Shown here: positions 17,110-24,526 of the stretch, one piece after another
How positions within the stretch are numbered: position 1 is the stretch's first letter
How the letters are laid out: the number at the start of each line of letters is the position of its first letter
NCBI GenBank assembly: GCA_963648435.1
Contig: CAVJDT010000004.1
Coordinates: 1-64,000 of the forward strand
Source: UMGS75 sp963648435
Lineage (GTDB): Bacteria; Bacillota_I; Bacilli_A; ML615J-28; CAG-313
Reading direction: 5' to 3'
Length of the DNA: 64,000 nt
Position numbers and translations under genes: made by a program
Notes under the pieces: model-generated
Seen by the model: the letters and a program-made list of their open reading frames with translations, nothing else
What the model was told of the DNA's origin: nothing
Databases searched by the model: none

Positions 17110-18177
17110 ATGAATAATTTTGAAGCTTTAAGTCAATACATGATTCCAAGTAATATCTTAATAAAGATGTTAGAAGTATATAAAAGTATTGGTCAAAATA
17201 AATATCTAGAAGAAGAATTAGGTGATGCCAAATACTATTTAATTGAACAAAATATTGAAAGAGAAACTTTCATTATTGCCAGCACTTTAAATCTAAATAT
17301 TTCCGATAACCGGATGCGATTAATTATTACAAAGAATTCTAATCCTAACAATCAAGAAGAAAAAACTCTACTAGGAATTAAAGAAGTTTTAAAAATAATC
17401 CAAAAAGATGCCCCTGAACACACTTTTAATGGTAGTGATATTTTAGGTTACTTAAACCGTATTTTTGGAAAAAACTCTCATAAATTTAGCAATAAAAATT
17501 ATGATGAATTACTTGGGGTACGCAGTAAATTAACAAAACCAGTTAGTATGCGTCTTTCATATGAGAAAATGCTTGAGAATTATCATCTTAATGTAACCAA
17601 AGAAACATTTGAAAAACTATATTTAGCCATTGTTGCTTACTTAGAGATGGATTTAATGAAACCATATTCAGCCCATAATGAACTTGCTAGTTTACTTGCT
17701 TTATATTATATGTTAATAAGATCTAATGTAAATGTTTTTTACTATACTAGTTTTTTTGAAAAAATCATAACCAATAAAGATAGTTGGAATAATGAAAAAA
17801 GACTAAGTTTTATTAATTTTCCAACTAGTCATCTCCAATTGAATGGTTTAATCAACATAACTTTTGATATGGTTCTTAATTCATACCAAGAGTTAAAAGC
17901 CATAATTCGTGAAAAAAGTTTTGATAAACGGATGTATAAAGGAGACGGAATTGAACAAACAATTGCACGGTTACCTAGTACTTTCTCAAAGGAAGATATA
18001 AGAGCATATCATCCTGATGTTAGTGATTCAACGATAAACCGAGCTTTGTTTAAATTAAGAGATGAAAACTATATAATGCCACTTGGAAAGGGAAGAAGTG
18101 CAAGATGGGTAAAACTTGTAAAAGATAATAGTCCCAAAAACATTTTTGGATATAATTATGAAGAAAATGAAAAGTAA
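17110..18177 (+). CDS. Unknown protein with C-terminal winged helix-turn-helix
   Basis: A 355-aa soluble protein that I do not recognise by name. The last 80 or so residues look like a winged helix: TFSKEDIRAYHPDVSDSTIN is a recognition-helix region and GKGRSARW a wing. The middle (about 190-250, with YLEMDLMKPYSAHNELASL) loosely resembles the helical core of Fic proteins, which often carry such a C-terminal domain, but the HxFxxGNGR active site is not present. It may be a degenerate Fic-like regulator. ATG 17110 is chosen on promoter and RBS evidence. The PHP gene overlaps its end. Confidence 0.7.
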   Translation: MNNFEALSQYMIPSNILIKMLEVYKSIGQNKYLEEELGDAKYYLIEQNIERETFIIASTLNLNISDNRMRLIITKNSNPNNQEEKTLLGIKEVLKIIQKDAPEHTFNGSDILGYLNRIFGKNSHKFSNKNYDELLGVRSKLTKPVSMRLSYEKMLENYHLNVTKETFEKLYLAIVAYLEMDLMKPYSAHNELASLLALYYMLIRSNVNVFYYTSFFEKIITNKDSWNNEKRLSFINFPTSHLQLNGLINITFDMVLNSYQELKAIIREKSFDKRMYKGDGIEQTIARLPSTFSKEDIRAYHPDVSDSTINRALFKLRDENYIMPLGKGRSARWVKLVKDNSPKNIFGYNYEENEK

Positions 18178-18970
18178 TTACCACACACATACATATTTAT
18201 GTAGACATGCGGAGGGAAAGCCAATTGACTATGTTAAAATAGCAAATGATTTAGGCTATCACACAATCGGCATAACCGACCATGGGCCAATAATTCAAAC
18301 AATCAAAGATCAAATTATAAGTCGCCGAATGAATTTTAACGAATATTATAATCTTTATCTGCCTGAGCTTGTAGATGCCCAAAAAGCTTATCCAAATATT
18401 AAAGTATTAAAAGGCCTTGAACTTGAATATTTTGAAGAAATGAAAGAATATTATCCTAAGTTTTTAGAACAATTAGATTACCTTGTACTTGGACAACATT
18501 TCATTCATCATCAAAATAAAATAATAAGTATCTATAGTGATGAAATTGATGCTTCCGCCATCAAATCATATGAAAAAGATGTTGTTAAAGCAATTGAAAC
18601 GGGATACTTTAAGATTTTAGCTCATCCTGATCTTTATTGTTGGACTTACAATAAATGGGATGAAGCCGCCATCTCGGTTGCTAAAGCCATCATTTCATCC
18701 GCAATCCAAAACAATGTTTATTTAGAAATTAATGCCAATGGAATCAGAAACTGTAGTCGTAAAGAACATAAATATTTATTAAGTAATGGTCATATCAGTT
18801 ACAGTTACCCTAAATATGAATTTTGGAAACTTGCAAAAGAGATGAATGCAAAAATCATTATTGACGATGATGCCCACTTTTTTAAGCACATGAATGATGA
18901 TGCAACATTAGAAGCAATTGAACTTGCGGATGAATTAAACATTGATGTATTAGATAAAATTGATTTATAA
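18158..18970 (+). CDS. PHP-domain phosphoesterase (histidinol-phosphatase-like)
   Basis: A 270-aa metal-dependent hydrolase of the PHP family. Ligands visible: NYHTHTYLCRHAEG (motif 1), GITDHGP (motif 2), GLELEYFE, GQHFIHH, ILAHPDLYCW (motif 3) and a C-terminal DDDAHF. It resembles HisK/HolPase, but no histidine genes are nearby, so a general phosphoesterase role is as likely. ATG 18158 is preferred; ATG 18167 is also possible and TTG 18146 less so. It overlaps the preceding gene by 20 bases. A terminator lies at 19061-19083. Confidence 0.87.
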   Translation: MKKMKSNYHTHTYLCRHAEGKPIDYVKIANDLGYHTIGITDHGPIIQTIKDQIISRRMNFNEYYNLYLPELVDAQKAYPNIKVLKGLELEYFEEMKEYYPKFLEQLDYLVLGQHFIHHQNKIISIYSDEIDASAIKSYEKDVVKAIETGYFKILAHPDLYCWTYNKWDEAAISVAKAIISSAIQNNVYLEINANGIRNCSRKEHKYLLSNGHISYSYPKYEFWKLAKEMNAKIIIDDDAHFFKHMNDDATLEAIELADELNIDVLDKIDL

Positions 18971-18999
18971 CCGTAATCAGAGCGTTTGAATTTTAAAAA
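18971..18999 (+). repeat. AGCGTTTGA repeat half copy, left boundary of terminus region
   Basis: Begins CCGTAATCAGAGCGTTTGAA. Its 29 bases match the reverse complement of 19962-19990 at 25 positions, so the two are inverted copies about 1 kb apart that enclose dif. Confidence 0.7.
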
Positions 19000-19017
19000 C
19001 TAATATAATTATTAATT
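18992..19017 (+). repeat. 26-base direct repeat, unit 1
   Basis: Identical over 26 bases to 19212-19237 (core TAAAAACTAATATAATTATT). It lies within the terminus region. A looser repeat, GAAGATGAAATTTA, occurs near 19202 and 19337. Confidence 0.7.
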
Positions 19018-19060
19018 TGAATTTTATTAAAGGGTCTATAATTAATAGCGTACAAATATT

Positions 19061-19083
19061 CCAGGAGAAATCCTGGTTTTTTT
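19061..19083 (+). terminator. Terminator after the PHP gene
   Basis: CCAGGA-GAAA-TCCTGG (19061-19076), followed by seven T. A GNRA-type loop on a perfect stem. Confidence 0.85.
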
Positions 19084-19211
19084 ATCTTTAATTTTTTAAG
19101 TTTAACTTATTAAATAAAAAATTAAAACTAAATTATTAATTTAAGCTTTAATGTGATCAACAAATTAGTAACAATTAGTTATGCATTAAACCTTTGTTAT
19201 AGAAGATGAAA

Positions 19212-19237
19212 TTTAAAAACTAATATAATTATTAATT
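19212..19237 (+). repeat. 26-base direct repeat, unit 2
   Basis: Second perfect copy of the unit at 18992-19017, spaced 220 bases from it. Confidence 0.7.
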
Positions 19238-19501
19238 CAACTTGCAAATTAATTACAGAATCAAGTATGAAGCTAAAAGAAGCCTATATTCAAACGTTTA
19301 TAACTATGTTGATAAATTAAACATTAGCTATAAAGAAGATGAAATTTAGGTTGTTTTTGCCACTTAATAAATATAGTCATGATTTTTAAAATGATGTAGT
19401 TTATTTATTTAAAATTAGTTGAATTCGACAAATAAATACTCCATATAAGAAGTTTGCTACTATTAAATGCTTTATTTCGTCTATTTACACTTATGCGTTT
19501 T

Positions 19502-19529
19502 ACTTCCTATAATATATATTATGTTAACC
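19502..19529 (+). other. dif: dif site for XerC/XerD chromosome dimer resolution
   Basis: A 28-base match to the Bacillus subtilis dif as I recall it, differing at 3 positions. The left arm reads ACTTCCTATAA and the right arm TTATGTTAACC, with a 6-base centre. The right (XerD-side) arm also agrees with the TTATGTTAA of E. coli dif. It sits at the point where gene orientation switches from + to -, as expected for the terminus. A XerD-type recombinase gene lies 3 kb away (22422-23321). Confidence 0.85.
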
Positions 19530-19596
19530 AATAAAAAAGTAAAGTAAAACCGAAATAAATTAACAATTATTTATTAACGTTGATAACTATATGAAA

Positions 19597-19605
19597 TGTG
19601 GATAA
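19597..19605 (-). promoter_or_regulatory. DnaA-box word
   Basis: TGTGGATAA is the exact complement of the DnaA box TTATCCACA. A one-mismatch word, TGTTGATAA, lies at 19307-19315. With no dnaA/dnaN genes and with converging gene direction, an origin is unlikely; the word may be chance or a DnaA-binding site in the terminus. Confidence 0.35.
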
Positions 19606-19709
19606 CCTATTTAAAACTATATCAGTATCTTTTACTTTAATAAAATAAAATCTATTATTTGTCGGTTTCTATACTCATTAAATTAAAATCTGAATTATTA
19701 ATTATCCAT

Positions 19710-19747
19710 CTTTTTTAATTTCAAACGCTCAGATAACGGTTATTTTT
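19710..19747 (+). repeat. AGCGTTTGA repeat half copy (inverted)
   Basis: Contains TTTTTTAATTTCAAACGCTC, then AGATAACGGTTATTTTT. It is a direct repeat of 19961-19997 with two or three differences. It is preceded by AATTATCCAT, matching AATTATTCAT of copy 2. Confidence 0.75.
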
Positions 19748-19960
19748 ATAGCTAATCAACAAATCGATTAATTTATTTCATTTTTCTATTGATCCATATT
19801 TTAGCAATTCAATAAATAATTATTCTTTCATTATTTTTTATATGTTTTAAAAGGATTATTTAAATTAATATCTTAACTTATTAATTAACATAGTCCAATA
19901 AAATATCAAAACCTTGTTTTTTAAACTCCCGTTAAAATAGTTCAATGCGTAATTATTCAG

Positions 19961-19997
19961 CTTTTTTAATTTCAAACGCTCTAATAACGGTTATTTT
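19961..19997 (+). repeat. AGCGTTTGA repeat half copy (inverted), right boundary
   Basis: Contains TTTTTTAATTTCAAACGCTC, then TAATAACGGTTATTTT, preceded by AATTATTCAG. It is the inverted partner of 18971-18999 and a direct repeat of 19710-19747. Confidence 0.75.
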
Positions 19998-20228
19998 AAA
20001 TCATTAGCCTTAAATTAGCGCTTTTTTTGATTTAATCTTACTTATGATCAATTATTCATATTTCTGTTATTCTTTTAAATTTAGGCATTATTTTAGGCTT
20101 TATTTTTATAATTGAATAGATAAAATAAAAAAGATATCTTAAATAGATATCTCATAAATAAGTATGAAGGCAAAAAACCGCCTTTTTTTGATTTTAATAT
20201 CAAAAGTGATTAATTATTCATTTTAAAG

Positions 20229-20276
20229 AAAAAATGCCAAAAATAAGCCTAAATTAAGCTCAAATTGGCATTTTTT
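20229..20276 (-). terminator. Terminator of the deoB-hydrolase operon
   Basis: AAAAAATGCCAA and TTGGCATTTTTT form a 12-bp arm pair around a 24-base loop. Read on the - strand it ends in a T-run about 50 bases after the hydrolase stop. It is symmetrical and could also stop + strand transcription. Confidence 0.65.
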
Positions 20277-20327
20277 AATACTTTATTAAGTTTCAAAATA
20301 TGTTGATTTTACTTATATTTAATGACA

Positions 20328-21242
20328 TTATTTGTTATAAAACGAAATAATCATATCATATACCTGTTTTTTGATCTCATCAGATTCATTATGAACTTCA
20401 TGTCTAGCATTATCAATTAATTTATAAGTAACATTTAAATTATACTTTTTATAAAGTTTAGCAAGACGTACAATTGATTTGCCATAATTACTCACAGGGT
20501 CTTCTATTCCAGAATAAAGTAAAATCTTAACGTTTGGATTAATGTTTTTAAGATTTTTAGGTTTCACATTCTCACACATCATTTTCGCCATTGAATAAAA
20601 ATAGTTCGCAGAAAAATCCTTGCCACAATATTTATTATTTTCAAATTCTTTAATATTATCTTTATTAATGCTTAACCAACCATATTTTGGATGGTCATTC
20701 TTGAAACGCTTATTAAATCCATCAGTTGTTAATTTTAAGACAAGATTTGAATATTTAATTTTATCTTTGCTTGAACAAAGTCTTAAAATAGGTTTTCCAA
20801 ATGCATATCTACCCCCACCAATATCAGTACCACTTAAAACTACATAATCAAAATCATTAGGATACTTTTGAATATAACGCTGAGCGGCCATGGAGCCCAT
20901 TGAGTGAGCAAATAAACATTTTTTAACGCCAATAAACTTTTCATCATATTCATCTCTGACTAGTTTCATGGCTTTAATAATCGCATCCATAAAGTCATAA
21001 TCAAGGGTTTCACCAATTTCATCTAATGAATTTGCGGAATCACCATGTGCAAAGTGGTCATGGCCTACAACCATGTAACCTGCTGAAACAAAGAAATTTG
21101 CCATTTCATCATATCTTAAGATGTTTTCAGCCATTCCATGAAAGATTTCAATTACCCCTTTTACTTTCATATTTTCCTCATACCATAAGTACGATACAAT
21201 ATTTGTTTTGTTATCAAATTTTAAAATTTTTTGTTCACGCAT
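20328..21242 (-). CDS. Alpha/beta hydrolase, monoacylglycerol lipase/S33 type
   Basis: A 304-aa soluble hydrolase. The nucleophile elbow is AHSMGSMAAQ (Ala in place of the first Gly of GxSxG). The acid is likely Asp in YSGIEDPVSNYG and the catalytic His lies in DNARHEVHNE. HGMAENILRYDEMANFF and GHDHFAHGDS match the lysophospholipase/monoglyceride lipase family. The substrate is probably a lipid ester; this is inference. Its start shares TAATG with the deoB stop; it is the last gene of the hemW-xerD-deoB operon. Confidence 0.88.
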   Translation of the reverse strand: MREQKILKFDNKTNIVSYLWYEENMKVKGVIEIFHGMAENILRYDEMANFFVSAGYMVVGHDHFAHGDSANSLDEIGETLDYDFMDAIIKAMKLVRDEYDEKFIGVKKCLFAHSMGSMAAQRYIQKYPNDFDYVVLSGTDIGGGRYAFGKPILRLCSSKDKIKYSNLVLKLTTDGFNKRFKNDHPKYGWLSINKDNIKEFENNKYCGKDFSANYFYSMAKMMCENVKPKNLKNINPNVKILLYSGIEDPVSNYGKSIVRLAKLYKKYNLNVTYKLIDNARHEVHNESDEIKKQVYDMIISFYNK

Positions 21243-22420
21243 TATAGTTCTCCTAACAATGTTTTTCCAATTTTTGGCATTTCAACTTTGAAATTATCAG
21301 AAATAGTAGCACCTACCACCGCGAAAGACTCTAAAACGCCTAAATTATGGCCCCTAATATGTTTATGATACATAATTAGCGGAACATCTTCTCTAGTGTG
21401 ATCGGTACCATGATGAATGGGGTCATTTCCATGGTCAGAAACAACCATCAATAAATCATCATCATGCATTTTAGCCATAAACTCACCTAATTTAACGTCA
21501 AACTCTTCGATAGCTTGATGATACCCAGGTAAATCACGGCGATGTCCATATAAGGAATCAAAATCTACTAAATTAGTAAAGCAAAATCCTGTAAAATCTT
21601 GGTCAAGAAGTTTAATTGTTTGATTCATTCCATCATTATTACTGACCGTGCGATGTGATTCATCTATTCCATATCCATCAAAAATATCATAAATTTTACC
21701 TACAGAAATTGTTTTGTAACCGGCATCTTGTAAAAAATTCAAAACAGTACGGTCAAATGGTTTTAACGCATAATCATGACGGTTAGCCGTGCGTTTAAAA
21801 GTTTCTTTAGAATGACCAACAAATGGACGGGCAATAACTCGGCCGACTTTCCAAGCAGGATTTTCAATTGTTATTTTTCTAGCATATGCACAAATATCAT
21901 ATAACTCACTAAGTGGAATAATTTCTTCATTAGCTTCAAGTTGCAATACTGAATCAGCTGAAGTATAAATAATAATGGCTCCTGTTTTAAGTTGCTCTTC
22001 CCCTAATTCTTTCATTATTTCCGTTCCGCTTTCCGCAATATTACCAATCATTTTACGTCCACTATATTTTTCTAATGCTTCAATTAGTTCTTTGGGAAAA
22101 CCCGTTTTTGTAAATGACGGAAAGGGCGTTGTTACTTTTAAACCCATCATTTCAAAGTGGCCAGTAAGTGTATCTTTGCTACAACTTACTTCCTGAAGTT
22201 TTGCGACAACACCTTTTGGGTTTTCTTGTTTTTTTACCATTTTGTTTTCACAAATATTTCCTATTCCTAAGGCTTCTAAATTAGGTACATTAAATGAAGG
22301 CATTCCTTCCGCAATATGTTTAAAAGTATTAGCCCCTACATCATTATATTCTATCGCATCCTTAGCTTCTCCAATTCCCATTGAATCAGTTACAATTACA
22401 AAAATTCTTTTAAATTTCAT
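21242..22420 (-). CDS. deoB: Phosphopentomutase
   Basis: A 392-aa alkaline-phosphatase-fold mutase converting (deoxy)ribose-1-phosphate to the 5-phosphate in nucleoside salvage. The N-terminus FVIVTDSMGIGEA holds the metal-binding Asp. DTLTGHFEMMG contains the phosphorylated Thr. LVDFDSLYGHRRD and VVSDHGNDP hold further metal ligands. ATG 22420 is chosen because GGAGA lies 8-9 bases upstream; a longer start would reach into xerD. Confidence 0.96.
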   Translation of the reverse strand: MKFKRIFVIVTDSMGIGEAKDAIEYNDVGANTFKHIAEGMPSFNVPNLEALGIGNICENKMVKKQENPKGVVAKLQEVSCSKDTLTGHFEMMGLKVTTPFPSFTKTGFPKELIEALEKYSGRKMIGNIAESGTEIMKELGEEQLKTGAIIIYTSADSVLQLEANEEIIPLSELYDICAYARKITIENPAWKVGRVIARPFVGHSKETFKRTANRHDYALKPFDRTVLNFLQDAGYKTISVGKIYDIFDGYGIDESHRTVSNNDGMNQTIKLLDQDFTGFCFTNLVDFDSLYGHRRDLPGYHQAIEEFDVKLGEFMAKMHDDDLLMVVSDHGNDPIHHGTDHTREDVPLIMYHKHIRGHNLGVLESFAVVGATISDNFKVEMPKIGKTLLGEL

Positions 22421-22421
22421 C

Positions 22422-23321
22422 TTATTTATCTCCTCTCGGGTGGGCACTATTATATACAGATTTTATTTTTTGCTTACTTAAATGCGTGTAAATTTGAGTT
22501 GTTGAAATATCCTCATGACCAAGCATTTCTTGAATATAGCGAAGATCAGTTCCCGCTTCTAGTAAATGGGTTGCAAAAGAATGACGCAAAGTATGAGGGG
22601 AGATTTCTTTTTCAATCCCCGCATCTTTTGCAAGTCTTTTAAGTATTAAGAAAAAACTTTGTCTTGAAAGCGGTTGACCCTGATTATTAAGAAAAAGATA
22701 ATTATTATCCTTACCATTTTTAATTAGTTCAGGTCGATATTTCACAATATAATCACGCAATATTTTTGATGCATAATCATTAATTGGAACAATTCGTTCT
22801 TTACTTCCTTTACCAGTTGTTGAAATCATTTTACTCGTTAAATGTAATTCATTAAGTTTTAAATTAACTAATTCAGATACCCTTAAACCAGTTCCATACA
22901 TTACCTCAATCATTGCTCTATTTCTCGCATTATAAGGGGTGTCATCATTTAAACTGTTTAATAACATCATTACTTCTTCTACTGATAATACCGTTGGAAG
23001 TTTTTTATCAAGTTTGGGAGCACTAATTGAAAGAGTTGGATTATGTTTAGTGTAGTGTTCAAGAACTAAAAACTTATGAAAAGATTTTAAAGTACTAAGT
23101 GCTCTACTACTAGATGAAGGAGAATACCCCATTTTCTTTAAGTATGCTAAATAATTTTTGACATCTTCGGTTGTAACATTTTTAATATCCGTTATGCCCT
23201 TTACATTTTCTAGATAATATAAATAATTTAAAACATCACTGCCATATGACTGAATCGTATTATTACTTTTCATTTTTTCACTGGCAAGATATGTTGTATA
23301 TTCAGTTACTAATTCATCCAT
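22422..23321 (-). CDS. xerD: Site-specific tyrosine recombinase XerD
   Basis: A 299-aa recombinase that acts with XerC at dif to resolve chromosome dimers. It has an N-terminal SAM-like core-binding domain (about 1-85) and a catalytic domain. Catalytic residues: Arg in TGLRVSELVNL, Lys in TGKGSKERIVPI, HTLRH, LGHEDISTTQIYTHLS with the Tyr nucleophile. The length and an HTLRHSFATHLLEAG motif fit XerD better than a phage integrase. A dif-like site lies 3 kb away. It sits between hemW and deoB in one operon, as XerD often precedes deoB in Bacillota. Confidence 0.93.
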   Translation of the reverse strand: MDELVTEYTTYLASEKMKSNNTIQSYGSDVLNYLYYLENVKGITDIKNVTTEDVKNYLAYLKKMGYSPSSSSRALSTLKSFHKFLVLEHYTKHNPTLSISAPKLDKKLPTVLSVEEVMMLLNSLNDDTPYNARNRAMIEVMYGTGLRVSELVNLKLNELHLTSKMISTTGKGSKERIVPINDYASKILRDYIVKYRPELIKNGKDNNYLFLNNQGQPLSRQSFFLILKRLAKDAGIEKEISPHTLRHSFATHLLEAGTDLRYIQEMLGHEDISTTQIYTHLSKQKIKSVYNSAHPRGDK

Positions 23322-23329
23322 AAAGGCTC

Positions 23330-24454
23330 CTAAATTATTTTAATTATAATATGGTTAGCGATATAACTATAGCGACTTGGAATTTTAATATAACCATTTA
23401 TTTCTTCAAGTAATCCTTCATTTATTAGTTTTAAAATAATTGGAAATTTAGAAGCTAATTCAATCTGGTATTTTTTGAAAAAATTAGTTTTACTGATTCC
23501 TTCCATCTTTCTAAGTCCTAACATAATTTCATCATTCATTTCATCATTAATTGATTGTGACTCATAATCTTCAAGTTCAAGTTGACCTTTAATAAGTCCT
23601 TCATAGTATTTTTCTAAATTACGAATGTTGGTATAGCGTTCATGATTTAAATGAGTTGCGGCGGCAACTCCAATGCCAAGGTATTCTTCATTATTCCAGT
23701 ACAACAAATTATGTTTTGACTCAAATCCTTTAATTGCAAAATTACTAGTTTCATAATGGATAAAACCATGTTCTTTTAAAATATCATTAATTTTTTCATA
23801 CATTGAAGCATCTAGGTCATCACTTGTTAATTCAAACTTTTTTTCTTGATACCATTTATTTAAGATGGTATGATTTTCTAAAATTAAGGAGTAAGTAGAT
23901 AGATGGGTAATACCTAGTTTAAGTAAACAATCAACATCATTTATAACATCATCAATTGTTTCATTAGGTATGCCATAAATAAGATCACAGTTGATATTTG
24001 TTATGCCTACTTTTTTAATTAATTTTATTTTATCTTTAATTTCATTAAAATCAAAATAAGTATTACGACCCAAAAAGGCAATAATTTCTTTTTTAAAACT
24101 TTGAATTCCCATGCTAATTCTTGAAACATGATAAGTTTTAAAAAGTTGTAATAATTCAAATGTAACATCTTCAGGATTAACTTCAACCGTAAATTCTGAA
24201 AGCGTACTTAAATTAATATTTTTATCTAAGTAATCAAATAAGTCTTTTAAATCATCTAAATTTAAAGAACTAGGCGTTCCACCACCGATGTATAAGGTGT
24301 CGAACTGATAATTATTAAGCTTTTTAATTTTCATCTCCGCTAGGAGCGCTTTTACATACTTAGATTTGAAAGAATCACTAACAACCATTTTGTAAAAATC
24401 ACAATAATGACAAATGTGACGACAAAAGGGAATATGAATATATAATCCTAACAT
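23330..24454 (-). CDS. hemW: Radical SAM protein HemW (heme chaperone)
   Basis: A 374-aa protein, long annotated as oxygen-independent coproporphyrinogen oxidase. The radical-SAM cluster motif is CRHICHYC (CX3CX2C) near the N-terminus. HNLLYWNNEEYLG carries the HNxxYW motif typical of HemW rather than HemN. ATG 24454 is chosen: GAGGTGAT lies 4-5 bases upstream and TATAAT is at 24476-24471. A longer frame to 24532 would run through the lepA terminator. First gene of hemW-xerD-deoB-hydrolase. Confidence 0.93.
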   Translation of the reverse strand: MLGLYIHIPFCRHICHYCDFYKMVVSDSFKSKYVKALLAEMKIKKLNNYQFDTLYIGGGTPSSLNLDDLKDLFDYLDKNINLSTLSEFTVEVNPEDVTFELLQLFKTYHVSRISMGIQSFKKEIIAFLGRNTYFDFNEIKDKIKLIKKVGITNINCDLIYGIPNETIDDVINDVDCLLKLGITHLSTYSLILENHTILNKWYQEKKFELTSDDLDASMYEKINDILKEHGFIHYETSNFAIKGFESKHNLLYWNNEEYLGIGVAAATHLNHERYTNIRNLEKYYEGLIKGQLELEDYESQSINDEMNDEIMLGLRKMEGISKTNFFKKYQIELASKFPIILKLINEGLLEEINGYIKIPSRYSYIANHIIIKII

Positions 24455-24500
24455 CGATATCACCTCTAATATTATATCAAAAAAATAAAGAAAAGAAAAG

Positions 24501-24526
24501 AAAAAAACTGAAAATTCAGTTTTTTT
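24501..24526 (-). terminator. Terminator of lepA
   Basis: Symmetrical AAAAAAACTGAA-AA-TTCAGTTTTTT. On the - strand it follows the lepA stop directly and ends in a T-run. Confidence 0.8.

Larger units (their letters stand above)
18971..20327. other. Gene-free replication terminus region
   Basis: About 1.36 kb without a credible gene, lying between the last + strand gene and the first gene of the long - strand arm. It holds a dif-like site, four half copies or inverted copies of the AGCGTTTGA repeat family, a 26-base perfect direct repeat, a perfect DnaA-box word, and terminators at both ends. Reading frames here are short and AT-rich. No tRNA or rRNA is recognised. Confidence 0.75.

Noticed and set aside
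18971..20327. Replication origin, because of the DnaA-box words and AT-rich repeats
   Set aside because: Genes converge on the region, no dnaA/dnaN is near, and a dif match is present. All point to the terminus instead.
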